A stretch of 64,000 nucleotides of DNA from positions 1 through 64,000 of the IMG/VR virus record IMGVR_UViG_3300042691_022862. One strand, 5' to 3'. Source of the stretch: a virus. Positions within the stretch are counted from its first letter, which is position 1. Every line of letters starts with the position of its first letter. Positions 55,123 through 63,548 of the stretch are shown here, one piece after another. The translations under genes and the position numbers were made by a program. Below the pieces are notes generated by a model. The model was given only the letters and a program-made list of their open reading frames with translations, was not told where the DNA came from and ran no database searches.

Positions 55123-58100
55123 TTAAATTAGACATGCACCGCCAGCGCAACTAATTTCCTCTATCCCGGTCGTGTTATCCTCTGTCTCAGCAAGTTGCGT
55201 ATAATCAACCTTCTTAAAACTATTGAATAAATCACAATAGATCTTCCAATTATAGACGTCTTTCATGCAGTATGTTAAACGTCTAATGTCGCTGTCGAAA
55301 TATTTACCAGCAAAATTTTTCATTTTGGTCATAAACAGGAGCTTGTCTTGGTTGTCATTATCTTTAGCTTGATTTAAGCTGACATAATCACAAGCCGCCC
55401 ACAAGTTGTTGTTAAAGGCATTTAGAGCAAGCTCGATTAAACCGGAACACCACAATGCTGCGTCACCGTACTCTTTAACAATTTCACGACTAGTATAAAC
55501 CGTTGTGAAAGGAGCCTGTGGATAGTCTTTATCTCCGCTTTGAGGAATTAATGATATGCCAGCAAAATACTTACGATTATCATAAATATACTTTGTAACA
55601 TCATCCCATTCATCTGGCTTAACCGTTACAGTGTTGCTAACATTATGACTTAGATAGTCTTGAGTACATAATGCTCTATTCTTGCCCGAGTTCACCCAAT
55701 TCTTTTGCGTTTCTTTGACAACCTCCAACATTTCCACCGCTGGCAATTGATTTTTAAGCTTGGCTCCGTCTGGTACTTCTATTGGAAATTTAATAACCTC
55801 ATCTGTGTTATTAGCTGACCAAGAAGATTTTTCACAGGCTTGTGGATTTAACTTCTTAAAGTGTTGGTATGGTGCTTCAAGAATATTGGACTGAACATGT
55901 CTAATATATCTCTTAGCGTGGTGTGGATGAATACCTGAGCTTGTGCCTAACATACTAGAAGATGTGCCTTCTGGCTTTAAACATGTTACTCTAGCGGCTT
56001 GATTGATGTCGATTTTCTTTGCTAGAGCCTTATTGGTGTCAACAGCAATTTTTGCACCCTTTGTAAGCACCTTTTCTGTTAAGACTAGATCATGCTTTTC
56101 CATAGTTCCTGTTAAGGATACTCCTAATAGGGCTTCTCTTGAAAAGATTTTTTCACTAACATCTCCTAAGTACTCTAGCTTAGTAAAACCAGCCTGTAAA
56201 GTACCGATGATTGCTGCTGCTTTGCATCTTTCATAAAAGTCATCTTCATCAATAACGCTTGAGCAGTTAATGGTGGATAGGTTGCATCCTTGCCATCCAC
56301 TTTTGCCACTTTCTTCATCAACTGGCCACATACCAATTTCTACACAAGGATTAAAAATCATTTCTGTGGATTCGCTCCAAATGAATCCTGGCTCACCAAA
56401 CTCCTTGACGCTTTCCATTAATGTTTGGAATTCTTCAAATGTGGTATCGTTTTTGAGTAATAGGGCGGAGTTATTACTACGTGCTCTTTGTGGATTTTCC
56501 ATATACCAATTGCCAGTTTTAGCCTTAGCCATTTCTTCATCGTCTGGACTAAATAACGCTAAACTAGCAGAGCGACGAACACCACCACTTAATACAGCAT
56601 CACTGCTATGCATTACAATATCATAAGCATCAATTGGCCTGAGTCTTTTTTGACCATTAGCAACACAACGATCTAATAAGGTTCTAATTTTTTCTAGACC
56701 ATGTTGTAGTGGCTCAAATCCTGGAGCCTTACCTACGCCAGAGCTTAATGAAGATCCCTTAGTTCTGATATTAGAATAATCGAATACAACGTGTGTATTT
56801 TTATACTCCTTAAAATCCTCAACAGGCTTGCTAAAGTATGAGCTTAATAGTGCGCCTAGAGCATCAGCCCAGCCTTCGATACTATCGTCTACTACATATT
56901 TTGTGCCAACTCCTTCTTTTACATTATGTTCTAGTGTTGGTAGTTTAGCCACATGATGCTTTTGTACACTGAATCCTGTACCACTACCACAGAGTAGTAG
57001 CCAAAAACACTCTTGGAAAAATCTTAATCTATCACAATAACTAGAAGTACAGTTTCCTGTTGTTAAACCATTTGCTAATACAAAACTATGATCCTCTTCT
57101 ACTTCTAAACACCATACATGATCATATACTTTTGTATTCTTAATATTTGTTACCTTAAATTTAGCACAACTCTTTCCTCCAATATTATTAATTATACGGA
57201 ATTTAATGGTATATGGTCTTGTACCAAAATTAGTTACTTGACCAGTTAAATCGGTTTCAGAAACTATGAAAACACCAGCAATAGGAAAACATTTTCTGAT
57301 AAATTCAATATGATCCAAATTACTAGATTGAATATTTCTATAGATATTTTTTGTGTAATTTGTATTTAGTTCTCCATCTGCGTCTAAATATCCTCTTACA
57401 AATGCTCTAATTAATCTTGGTTCATCTTTTTCTGGATTTGGGGCAGTCTTAAGATAAGTGCCAGTATACGCCATAAAGTCACCATCTAAACTTAATGATG
57501 AACTGTTTTTAAATCCAAGTTCTTCAAATCTATATTTGTATTTTATTTGATCTCCACATAATCTTACCATACTATATTTATATGTACCATCTTTGTATTT
57601 AACTTTTGTGCCGTCTCCGTAAACATAGCCATAAGCCCAATAAAGTCTTTCGTCTGGCAAAGCATTATCGTAGTCAAAATCATTAAAAATATCCGGTACT
57701 GCTAATAATTCATCTCCAATATTTAAATCTTTTGTTTGTTTCTTTTGTAGTGTTCCATTAAGAAGCCAATCATGACCACTAGTGGTAAGTATTTTAGTAT
57801 CATCACTATTATGTCTAGATATTGTTACTTCTATTAATTCTTGATTTCCTCCGCTAACAACTTTTGCTCTCTTCCACATACCAGTATGTGTTAATACTGT
57901 TATTTCTTGACCATTAGAAAAATCAGCAAAAGATACGACACCTTCTGAAGATACAAATTTTGTATTCTTATGAAAACAATTATAGATTTTAGCATGACGT
58001 TTTAATATAGGTTCTCCACCAAACTGTAAGGCTCTTTGACTACCTAATACCTTTTTCTTGTACATCATATCATAGGCCCAGTCTATATCGGCCTTGATAT

Positions 58101-58242
58101 CGCAATCAGCATACTTTGTATGCATCATGTTTTTAACTCTCTCTACGGCCTCCTTCCAAGTTTCTCGTCTGTTTTTATCTTCTAACCAACGAGCATACTT
58201 GCTAACAAATGTATAATTTTGTAGTTCTTGAAGGGCCGACAT
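55123..58242 (-). CDS. nrdJ: Class II (B12-dependent) ribonucleoside-triphosphate reductase with intein
   Basis: 1,039 residues, 730 after removal of a 309-residue intein (89-397). GSQRALQFGG and KIYN|CTSSYCD around the junction, GSGTGFSVQ, GGVRRSASLALFS, FNPCVEIG (the radical-site N-x-C-x-E), GCNLSTINCS, CLKPEGTSSS and a C-terminal CAGGACLI redox pair. This is the monomeric adenosylcobalamin-dependent RTPR type, which turns ribonucleotides to deoxyribonucleotides without oxygen. It needs host or scavenged B12. Own promoter upstream (58323-58351). Confidence 0.9.
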   Translation of the reverse strand: MSALQELQNYTFVSKYARWLEDKNRRETWKEAVERVKNMMHTKYADCDIKADIDWAYDMMYKKKVLGSQRALQFGGEPILKRHAKIYNCFHKNTKFVSSEGVVSFADFSNGQEITVLTHTGMWKRAKVVSGGNQELIEVTISRHNSDDTKILTTSGHDWLLNGTLQKKQTKDLNIGDELLAVPDIFNDFDYDNALPDERLYWAYGYVYGDGTKVKYKDGTYKYSMVRLCGDQIKYKYRFEELGFKNSSSLSLDGDFMAYTGTYLKTAPNPEKDEPRLIRAFVRGYLDADGELNTNYTKNIYRNIQSSNLDHIEFIRKCFPIAGVFIVSETDLTGQVTNFGTRPYTIKFRIINNIGGKSCAKFKVTNIKNTKVYDHVWCLEVEEDHSFVLANGLTTGNCTSSYCDRLRFFQECFWLLLCGSGTGFSVQKHHVAKLPTLEHNVKEGVGTKYVVDDSIEGWADALGALLSSYFSKPVEDFKEYKNTHVVFDYSNIRTKGSSLSSGVGKAPGFEPLQHGLEKIRTLLDRCVANGQKRLRPIDAYDIVMHSSDAVLSGGVRRSASLALFSPDDEEMAKAKTGNWYMENPQRARSNNSALLLKNDTTFEEFQTLMESVKEFGEPGFIWSESTEMIFNPCVEIGMWPVDEESGKSGWQGCNLSTINCSSVIDEDDFYERCKAAAIIGTLQAGFTKLEYLGDVSEKIFSREALLGVSLTGTMEKHDLVLTEKVLTKGAKIAVDTNKALAKKIDINQAARVTCLKPEGTSSSMLGTSSGIHPHHAKRYIRHVQSNILEAPYQHFKKLNPQACEKSSWSANNTDEVIKFPIEVPDGAKLKNQLPAVEMLEVVKETQKNWVNSGKNRALCTQDYLSHNVSNTVTVKPDEWDDVTKYIYDNRKYFAGISLIPQSGDKDYPQAPFTTVYTSREIVKEYGDAALWCSGLIELALNAFNNNLWAACDYVSLNQAKDNDNQDKLLFMTKMKNFAGKYFDSDIRRLTYCMKDVYNWKIYCDLFNSFKKVDYTQLAETEDNTTGIEEISCAGGACLI
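57052..57978 (-). other. Intein with LAGLIDADG endonuclease in the reductase
   Basis: 309 residues from Cys89 (CFHKNTKFVS) to Asn397 (ANGLTTGN), followed by Cys+1. Block B ILTTSGHDWLL, then YWAYGYVYGDGTK (about 201-213) and FVRGYLDADGEL (281-292), the two LAGLIDADG motifs. Block F is VWCLEVEEDHSFVLANG. The penultimate residue is Gly, not His. The +1 Cys is the conserved N-terminal redox cysteine of the reductase. Confidence 0.88.
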
Positions 58243-58279
58243 ATTATCTCCTATTTAAAAGTGCAAGAAATCCGAGAAT

Positions 58280-58321
58280 GACAATACTTTTGAAAGACAT
58301 GTTAACCATTTCTGTATTGTC
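58280..58321 (-). repeat. Inverted repeat in the nrdJ leader
   Basis: GACAATAC (58321-58314 read on minus) and GTATTGTC (58287-58280) form a perfect eight-base stem with a 26-base loop, between the promoter and the ribosome site of nrdJ. Too short for a cobalamin riboswitch; could be an RNA hairpin or an operator. Confidence 0.5.
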
Positions 58322-58322
58322 C

Positions 58323-58351
58323 ATTATACTATAATAGATGTGTAAAAACAA
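58323..58351 (-). promoter_or_regulatory. Putative sigma70 promoter for nrdJ
   Basis: On the minus strand: TTGTTT (58351-58346), 17-base spacer, perfect TATAAT (58328-58323), in the 135-base gap before nrdJ. TAGGAGAT follows just before the ATG. The -35 has three of six matches; support comes from spacing and location. Confidence 0.5.
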
Positions 58352-58377
58352 TATCATATAAAACGCAGTTTGATAGA

Positions 58378-58845
58378 TCATAATACACCAGTCAATTCCC
58401 TTAGCCAAGAAAGATCTGGCGTTACATAATTTATTTTGATACCGCTCATACTAACAAATGTATCAAATCTTTTTTGTGCTTCTTCATCAAAAAGGTGTGT
58501 ACCATGATTATCGCTCATAAATACGGTTGATACGCCTTCTTGCCACAAGGCCATAATACAGTCGCAGCAGGATTGTCCTGTAACATAAGCTATTCCATTA
58601 TCTGGTCTAACAACACAATTAGACAAAGCATTACGCTCGGCATGTATCATCCAAGGATATTTTAGTGGCCTAACATTAGGTAGGTCAGTATCCTTGAGTC
58701 CGCGAGGAAAGCCATTATATCCCATCCCCAACACTCTGTTGTGATTATCTGTAATAACACAACCATGTTGAGTTTGAATATCGTGACTGCGTTGCGAAAC
58801 AACTTTCGCAAGTCCTAAAAAATAATCTGTCCAGATTGGGCGCAT
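58378..58845 (-). CDS. dCMP deaminase
   Basis: 155 residues. IHAERNALSNC (H68, E70) and SCCDCIMALW (C93, C96) form the zinc site; GMGYNGFPRGL is the substrate loop typical of deoxycytidylate deaminase. It converts dCMP to dUMP for thymidylate supply, in line with the neighbouring reductase. Gap of 135 bases to nrdJ holds a promoter and hairpin. Confidence 0.9.
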   Translation of the reverse strand: MRPIWTDYFLGLAKVVSQRSHDIQTQHGCVITDNHNRVLGMGYNGFPRGLKDTDLPNVRPLKYPWMIHAERNALSNCVVRPDNGIAYVTGQSCCDCIMALWQEGVSTVFMSDNHGTHLFDEEAQKRFDTFVSMSGIKINYVTPDLSWLRELTGVL

Positions 58846-58849
58846 TTAA

Positions 58850-59101
58850 TCAGTTAGATTTTTCTAATAGTTTTTTATAAAATACTAATGAAGCAATTGC
58901 TCCAGCAACACCCATTATTATGCCCGCCGGTTGAAGTGGTGTCATACCCAGCAGATAGGTTATTATACCTCCAGCGTATGATCCTGCAACCCCTAAAGAT
59001 ATTGTTTTCCAAAAACCGAAATTCTCTTCGCCAGGAACTATACTCTTGGCAATACTACCAACAAATAATCCGTATACACACCATATCATAATACTAAACA
59101 T
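58850..59101 (-). CDS. YeaQ/YmgE (transglycosylase-associated) family membrane protein
   Basis: 83 residues with three hydrophobic segments (MIWCVYGLFVGSIAKSIV, ISLGVAGSYAGGIITYLLG, IMGVAGAIASLVFY) and Gly-rich spacing as in the GlsB/YeaQ/YmgE family. In phage, may alter the host inner membrane or take part in lysis timing. Overlaps the upstream gene by eight bases. Confidence 0.65.
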   Translation of the reverse strand: MFSIMIWCVYGLFVGSIAKSIVPGEENFGFWKTISLGVAGSYAGGIITYLLGMTPLQPAGIIMGVAGAIASLVFYKKLLEKSN

Positions 59102-59486
59102 TGGCTGCCTCCATCAGTGTTTTAAGTTCATCTTCACTAAGATTTTCACCTGTATTTAAAATAGCGTTCATCAGGTCCACACCATAAGCTTTGTATGCGT
59201 CTGGCGTGAGTTCTCTCTTGATTGCTTTTTTTATAGTTCTTTTGGTAAACCACGATCTGCGCATGGCGGTTTGTTTAATTTCGGAGCCGAAATAGTCATA
59301 CTGTTGATTTTTATTTAGCAAAGAGCGCAGCTTGCTTTTGTTGCATTCTTGTAGCACTCTAATAACAGTTAATATAATACTGATAATCATTAATATAGCA
59401 ATAACACTACCACACTTTTCAGTGCCATGATCAGGCACCTGCAATAAAACTTTTTCAGCAATATTTTTTAGTTTAATGTTATTCAT
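59094..59486 (-). CDS. Single-pass membrane protein of unknown function
   Basis: The start is set at ATG 59486, overlapping the upstream stop (ATGA). This gives 130 residues. One membrane segment, SVIAILMIISIILTVIRVL (about 27-46), then a basic, helical cytoplasmic-type part and an acidic end LSEDELKTLMEAANV. Part of the membrane cassette 58850-62826. Confidence 0.5.
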   Translation of the reverse strand: MNNIKLKNIAEKVLLQVPDHGTEKCGSVIAILMIISIILTVIRVLQECNKSKLRSLLNKNQQYDYFGSEIKQTAMRRSWFTKRTIKKAIKRELTPDAYKAYGVDLMNAILNTGENLSEDELKTLMEAANV

Positions 59487-59794
59487 TTTTGAAATACCTT
59501 TGTTTTGCAACCATTTTCGTCGCAAGATTGTTGGGGTGTTGCGGTTTTGGGCTGTTGCTTATCTGGTTCGCAATAGCCGCAATTCACTTTTGTAATGTCG
59601 TCTCCACTAATATACCAACCCTTACCCTTACACACTGGACAATCTTTTCTTTTATATTTGTCAGATACTTCTGTATTTTGAGCTTTAATAATACCACCCA
59701 CAACAGTAACGACAGATGTGGTGGAACCTTTATATCCATAATCCCCAAAAACCAAAAGAGACCCTATTAATGTAAAGGCTAATAATTTATTCAT
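59483..59794 (-). CDS. Secreted small protein with DnaJ-type zinc motif
   Basis: 103 residues. N-terminal signal peptide (MNKLLAFTLIGSLLVFG), then CPVCKGKGWYISGDDIT and NCGYCEPDK, a DnaJ-like Cys4 site, and a Pro/Gln/Thr tail with two more Cys. A phage-encoded envelope or periplasmic zinc or disulfide protein. ATGA overlap with the next gene. Function is not known. Confidence 0.5.
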   Translation of the reverse strand: MNKLLAFTLIGSLLVFGDYGYKGSTTSVVTVVGGIIKAQNTEVSDKYKRKDCPVCKGKGWYISGDDITKVNCGYCEPDKQQPKTATPQQSCDENGCKTKVFQK

Positions 59795-59951
59795 CTCTTC
59801 GTCTCCATCTTGGCTTGCGTTTTTTTTCTTCTGGTTTTGGTAGGTCTATATCTTCAAGAGACTGTGGGGCAAAAATTTTAATTAAACCAAGAACAAAGCT
59901 GGTAATAATACTTATTAACCTGTTTAATACAATTCTATCTAAGATTCTCAT
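59787..59951 (-). CDS. Small basic hydrophobic protein
   Basis: 54 residues, too short for many gene callers. ATG 59951 overlaps the upstream stop as ATGA, and its own end overlaps the next start. Hydrophobic first part (VLNRLISIITSFVLGLIKIF) and a strongly basic end (KKRKPRWRRRDE). Fits a small membrane-active protein in the cassette. Confidence 0.5.
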   Translation of the reverse strand: MRILDRIVLNRLISIITSFVLGLIKIFAPQSLEDIDLPKPEEKKRKPRWRRRDE

Positions 59952-60874
59952 AAATAATCCTCAAAACCATAAGAGGGTAGTTTTTGCACAGGGAATCCGT
60001 CAAAATTACTAAAAGCATAGCTGCCATCTTGAGCTAACATTCCAGCAGCAACTTCTGCACGAATTAAAAAAGAACCATCTGGGATTGGACCCCAATCTGG
60101 GTGTCCACCATCATTCCATTTACCCCAACTATTTTGGACCAAGAATAATGGCTCACTACCAGTATCGTCACACGCTATCCAAGCCATACAATGAGCCCAG
60201 CTACCACTAGGATTAGCTATGCCCTTCTTATCTCTCTTGTGAGTAAAACCATAATTAGAACAGACGGCTAATCCATAACCGTTAGCTAATGCGTCTCTGG
60301 CTTCTTCAATAGTTTTAATTAATGATACCGTTTTAATTTGGTGATCATTAGCTAAATCTATAACCTTATCTGGTAGACCTCTACCACCCCATCCTGCTCC
60401 TAAATTACCATTATACTTACTTAAATCAATAACGCCTTTATAGTCCTTACGTACTAAAACGCCACCAATTTTAGATACAAATTCTGCTGCTCTAGAACAA
60501 CTCATTCCTTGTCCAGCCCAACCTCTGGCTCCATAAATAGCTTCTGTTGCGCCTCTTGCTATCCAAGACTCTCTTTCTCCATCGATATCTATCTCTACGG
60601 CTCTACTAATATCGCAAGCATTACGTGTTCCGTGAGACACACAATCTCCTGTTGTTTGTCTTTCGTTATACGGATTTTTGTCAAACTTCAACACACTCTT
60701 GTATGGGGTAGATAGTTTACCTTTACCGCTATTCTTAATTTTTTTACTAGCGGCTCCAAATAATGGATATTTAGAAGTTTCCATTAAATGATCAAAAATC
60801 TGTTGTTCCCAAATACAACCAGAAAAACCTTTGCGATAATTATTATAGAGTTCTTGTGGAGATAATCTTGCCAT
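59948..60874 (-). CDS. Papain-like cysteine peptidase (C1 fold)
   Basis: 308 residues. Oxyanion Gln73 and nucleophile Cys78 in RQTTGDCVSH, His228 in GSWAHCMAW, and Asn248 in LVQNSWGKWN: the order and context of papain-family peptidases. No signal peptide or inhibitory pro-domain is obvious; ~70 residues precede the catalytic Cys. Surrounded by small membrane proteins and a holin-like pair, so lysis or envelope passage is suggested. Alternatives are virion maturation or cleavage of a host protein. Confidence 0.75.
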   Translation of the reverse strand: MARLSPQELYNNYRKGFSGCIWEQQIFDHLMETSKYPLFGAASKKIKNSGKGKLSTPYKSVLKFDKNPYNERQTTGDCVSHGTRNACDISRAVEIDIDGERESWIARGATEAIYGARGWAGQGMSCSRAAEFVSKIGGVLVRKDYKGVIDLSKYNGNLGAGWGGRGLPDKVIDLANDHQIKTVSLIKTIEEARDALANGYGLAVCSNYGFTHKRDKKGIANPSGSWAHCMAWIACDDTGSEPLFLVQNSWGKWNDGGHPDWGPIPDGSFLIRAEVAAGMLAQDGSYAFSNFDGFPVQKLPSYGFEDYL

Positions 60875-61377
60875 TATTTACTCCCCTCATAGCAAGCCCA
60901 TGCTAATGCTTTGAATCCATCCACAGCCTTTTCTCTTAGTTCTTCGTTTAATAAAACGTGATCGTCTCCAATAGCTTCTATCACAAGAGACTGGGCTGCT
61001 TTAGGAAGATCAGGATATTTACCTTTGATATCTAGCTGTAGCATTAAACCAGCAAGTCTATTTGCTTGTCTAATCTCATCAGTATTTTTAATGACTTCAT
61101 TCTCATTAGTTAGTGAAATTAATGTAGCCATATCATTATACAACCCGGCTAGTCTTTTAGCGTCCATTCTTCTATCTGCACTAATAGATAGTGCCTGAAT
61201 AACGTCGTTAGCCTTTACTCTGAGTTCAGGAGTTTTGGGTTCTGGTAAATTAAGCTCGTCTACTACCACAACCTGTGGCTTGGGACCAAGAGGAATATTA
61301 ATATTCTCTAGACTGGGCTTAAATATACCAATTGCCACTAAAACAGCTGCAACTATTAATAACCATTTATTATTCAT
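60874..61377 (-). CDS. Membrane-anchored helical protein
   Basis: 167 residues. N-terminal anchor NNKWLLIVAAVLVAIGIF, a Pro-rich spacer (LGPKPQVVVVDELNLPEPKT), then a helical domain (about 55-160) with DMATLISLTNENEV. Type II topology with an exported domain is likely. One-base overlap with the peptidase gene; possible partner. Confidence 0.5.
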   Translation of the reverse strand: MNNKWLLIVAAVLVAIGIFKPSLENINIPLGPKPQVVVVDELNLPEPKTPELRVKANDVIQALSISADRRMDAKRLAGLYNDMATLISLTNENEVIKNTDEIRQANRLAGLMLQLDIKGKYPDLPKAAQSLVIEAIGDDHVLLNEELREKAVDGFKALAWACYEGSK

Positions 61378-61778
61378 ACAATATCCTTTCCCTTACCCTT
61401 TGCACATACAACTGGACTAATATACGGAAACATCTCATCAGCCACTCTTACAGCCTCTTCACAGCCGCTTTGAAAAGCCAAGTCTCTAGTTTGTTTCCAC
61501 GAGACAATTAACTTGAAAAAGATGTCCTCTTTATCTGCTTCGGTAATAACCACTGGCTTAACAGGTGGGACCACTACTGTATCCGCAACTGTTACTTGTG
61601 GCTTAACATTATTTAGTACAGACTTTGCACGACCAATAACAGATGCTAATAATGTTTGAATGGGACTAAGTTTATTTTTAAACATAACCCATACAACCAA
61701 ACCCACACCCGCATATAGGGCCAAGTCTGTTGTGCTTAAACTACTACTAAACTGATCGAAACTTTCTGTAAAGTTCAT
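61374..61778 (-). CDS. Small membrane protein, N-terminal anchor
   Basis: 134 residues. TM segment LALYAGVGLVVWVMF (about 19-33), Val/Pro-rich spacer, then a helix ending with CEEAVRVADEMFPYIS. Same architecture as its downstream neighbour (anchor, Pro/Val spacer, helical domain), which suggests they may be distant paralogues. ATGA overlap with it. Confidence 0.45.
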   Translation of the reverse strand: MNFTESFDQFSSSLSTTDLALYAGVGLVVWVMFKNKLSPIQTLLASVIGRAKSVLNNVKPQVTVADTVVVPPVKPVVITEADKEDIFFKLIVSWKQTRDLAFQSGCEEAVRVADEMFPYISPVVCAKGKGKDIV

Positions 61779-61788
61779 ATTAATCCTC

Positions 61789-62211
61789 TTATTTTTCAGA
61801 AATCTTTGGTGTCACATTTTCTGCATTAGGATCACTATCTTTGCTTGGAAAAACACCAGTATCTTTGAATGTTGTTACCATAGCATCGATTGTTGATCCT
61901 ACTAGTATCATCAAAAACGCTTTGACATACTTATGTATAATAGGTTCTACAAGAGTTGGAACAAAGGGAATATCTATCACAATAAATACGCTGTCATAAA
62001 ACCTAGATAAAATTTCCATCGCCACCGCTTTTTTATCTTTACCAGCTACGCCAACAGCGGTTACTTCAATAGCCTGAACGATTTTGGCTACGGCTAATTG
62101 TAAAACTTTCCACGCTTGTGATACTGCGACTATTCTAACTTCCTTGAGGGCGTTTTTTGCTTCTAGGATTAGGCTTTCGAGTTCTGGTTTTAGTAGTTCT
62201 AATAATGTCAT
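61789..62211 (-). CDS. Holin-like membrane protein
   Basis: 140 residues after an AGGAG eight bases before ATG 62211. Helical start (LLELLKPELESLILEAKNAL), a mid region VFIVIDIPFVPTLVEPIIHK and a hydrophobic stretch KAFLMILVGSTIDAMVTTF. The pattern resembles LLH-type phage holins, although membrane crossing is not certain. Its first 77 bases overlap the 62135 gene in another frame. Confidence 0.4.
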   Translation of the reverse strand: MTLLELLKPELESLILEAKNALKEVRIVAVSQAWKVLQLAVAKIVQAIEVTAVGVAGKDKKAVAMEILSRFYDSVFIVIDIPFVPTLVEPIIHKYVKAFLMILVGSTIDAMVTTFKDTGVFPSKDSDPNAENVTPKISEK

Positions 62212-62494
62212 CTTTTTTTCTCCTGTTATTAACGGTATTGGCTACTTCTCTTTCTTCTGTTGATGCTGTGTTCCACCAAGTTTGCTTAATGGCATTTCTA
62301 CTGCTTATATATTTGTATAGCAGTGTGAGCTGCCCAATGATTAGTATTAGAGCTTCTAGTCCTTTGCTTGTTTCTTGAATAAGATCTTCTTTTTGGTCTA
62401 CGTTATCCAATAAGCCTACTAGGTATAGTCCACTAAAAACAAAGCTGACTAATGTAAACCAAAATTCGCTTGTTCTATAACCGGGCTTAATCAT
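62135..62494 (-). CDS. Two-segment membrane protein, holin candidate
   Basis: 119 residues. SEFWFTLVSFVFSGLYLVGL (about 9-28) and LEALILIIGQLTLLYKYI (about 47-64) are membrane segments, followed by a strongly basic tail (NNRRKKDDIIRTTKTRTRKP). Small size, two segments and a charged C-terminus are the holin layout. The basic tail is encoded in the overlap with the next gene. Confidence 0.5.
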   Translation of the reverse strand: MIKPGYRTSEFWFTLVSFVFSGLYLVGLLDNVDQKEDLIQETSKGLEALILIIGQLTLLYKYISSRNAIKQTWWNTASTEEREVANTVNNRRKKDDIIRTTKTRTRKPNPRSKKRPQGS

Positions 62495-62505
62495 TAATAC
62501 ACCCT

Positions 62506-62826
62506 TTATGTTCTTTCGATTCTTTCTTCTAAAGCTTCTAGGGTTTTCCCCAGAGTTGCTATCTGAACTTTAAGTTCGGTCATTACTTCTGTGTTACGCT
62601 GCAAAGCCATAGACAAAGCTGCTTGAGTTTCTTTGTTTACGGCCAATCTCTCCATTATAAATTGACGGTCTTGTAAATAAGGAGATTTTGTTTCGATCAT
62701 ATCTGCAACTTCCGCTTTGGTTGCCATATTTTTCCCTATAGTAAACCAAAAACCAAGCATAGTGACTATAATACCAATGCTTGTTGTTGCAAGACTTTCC
62801 CAAAAATGTATTATAGTATCACTCAT
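62506..62826 (-). CDS. Membrane-anchored coiled-coil protein (lysis candidate)
   Basis: The start is set at ATG 62826 (MSDTIIHFWESLATTSIGII) after AAAGGC; the longer frame from 62865 runs through a terminator hairpin. This gives 106 residues. TM at about 14-31 (GIIVTMLGFWFTIG), then a long amphipathic helix ending LGKTLEALEERIERT. Hemolysin-XhlA- or spanin-like layout. Confidence 0.5.
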   Translation of the reverse strand: MSDTIIHFWESLATTSIGIIVTMLGFWFTIGKNMATKAEVADMIETKSPYLQDRQFIMERLAVNKETQAALSMALQRNTEVMTELKVQIATLGKTLEALEERIERT

Positions 62827-62851
62827 AGATTGTTGCCTTTCTAAGCGAAAG

Positions 62852-62886
62852 AAAAAAGCCACCATACCTGTTACAGTATCATGGCT
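62852..62886 (-). terminator. Rho-independent terminator after the 62925 gene
   Basis: On the minus strand AGCCATGATACTG and CAGGTATGGTGGCT form a stem with one internal mismatch and a three-base loop, followed by TTTTTT. It separates the virion-like gene at 62925-63494 from the membrane cassette. Confidence 0.65.
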
Positions 62887-62924
62887 TCTTCCGTTATAGC
62901 CTTTAAAAATTAGTAAATAATTAA

Positions 62925-63494
62925 TTAGTAATTAGTTTTAGCCTTGTAGTTATCGTTATATGGTGTGGTGTTGCCACGCATATATGTTAGTTCGCCAGGG
63001 ACGGAGCCGGTTGGCGTTGCGGCTTCGTCTGTTGCGAAGGTGTCTACTTGTACTTGTGGATAACCAGCATCAAATGTGTTGGTTACTCTGTTGTACTTGT
63101 TTTGTCTAATAGCTGAAGTAAACTTACGAGTACGAACAACCTCTAACTTATTTATACTACGAATAGTATCTCCATCATTACCGGTTGTTTTGATAGCATT
63201 GTTGCTAACACCGGCTAGTTCTGATGTGATAAGACTGGAAATTGGCTTGACATGATTGTGGGCAAATTCTCCAGCAGATACTGCCTTACTGGCGTAGTCT
63301 TGAAGAGTTGTTACGTCCTCAACAACTACTGAACCAAACACACCCACTGAGGGTGTTGGAGTGGCAACACTATCGGCAACACCAGAGATAACTGATCCAT
63401 TGGCCTTGATTGTGCCATTAGCGTTATTAACCTCTAGATAAGAACCGTAGCCGTTGCCTGTTAAAGATGAATTATTGACTTGTACTGTGGCCAT
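62925..63494 (-). CDS. Putative virion-associated protein
   Basis: 189 residues preceded by GGAG. Beta-rich, Asn/Thr/Val-rich, with short repeat-like segments (NGSVISGVADSVAT, VGVFGSVVVED) and a C-terminal Tyr/Asn/Pro-rich end (TYMRGNTTPYNDNY). Looks like a small structural or decoration protein; no motif was recognised. Followed by an intrinsic terminator, so it may be expressed as a late unit. Confidence 0.4.
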   Translation of the reverse strand: MATVQVNNSSLTGNGYGSYLEVNNANGTIKANGSVISGVADSVATPTPSVGVFGSVVVEDVTTLQDYASKAVSAGEFAHNHVKPISSLITSELAGVSNNAIKTTGNDGDTIRSINKLEVVRTRKFTSAIRQNKYNRVTNTFDAGYPQVQVDTFATDEAATPTGSVPGELTYMRGNTTPYNDNYKAKTNY

Positions 63495-63548
63495 TATGCT
63501 ACTCCATAATAATTATTGGGAAACTGCCGTTATCCAGATAATACACCA

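Noticed and set aside
58243-58377. Cobalamin riboswitch before the B12-dependent reductase
   Set aside because: The leader is under 100 bases and lacks a recognisable B12 box.
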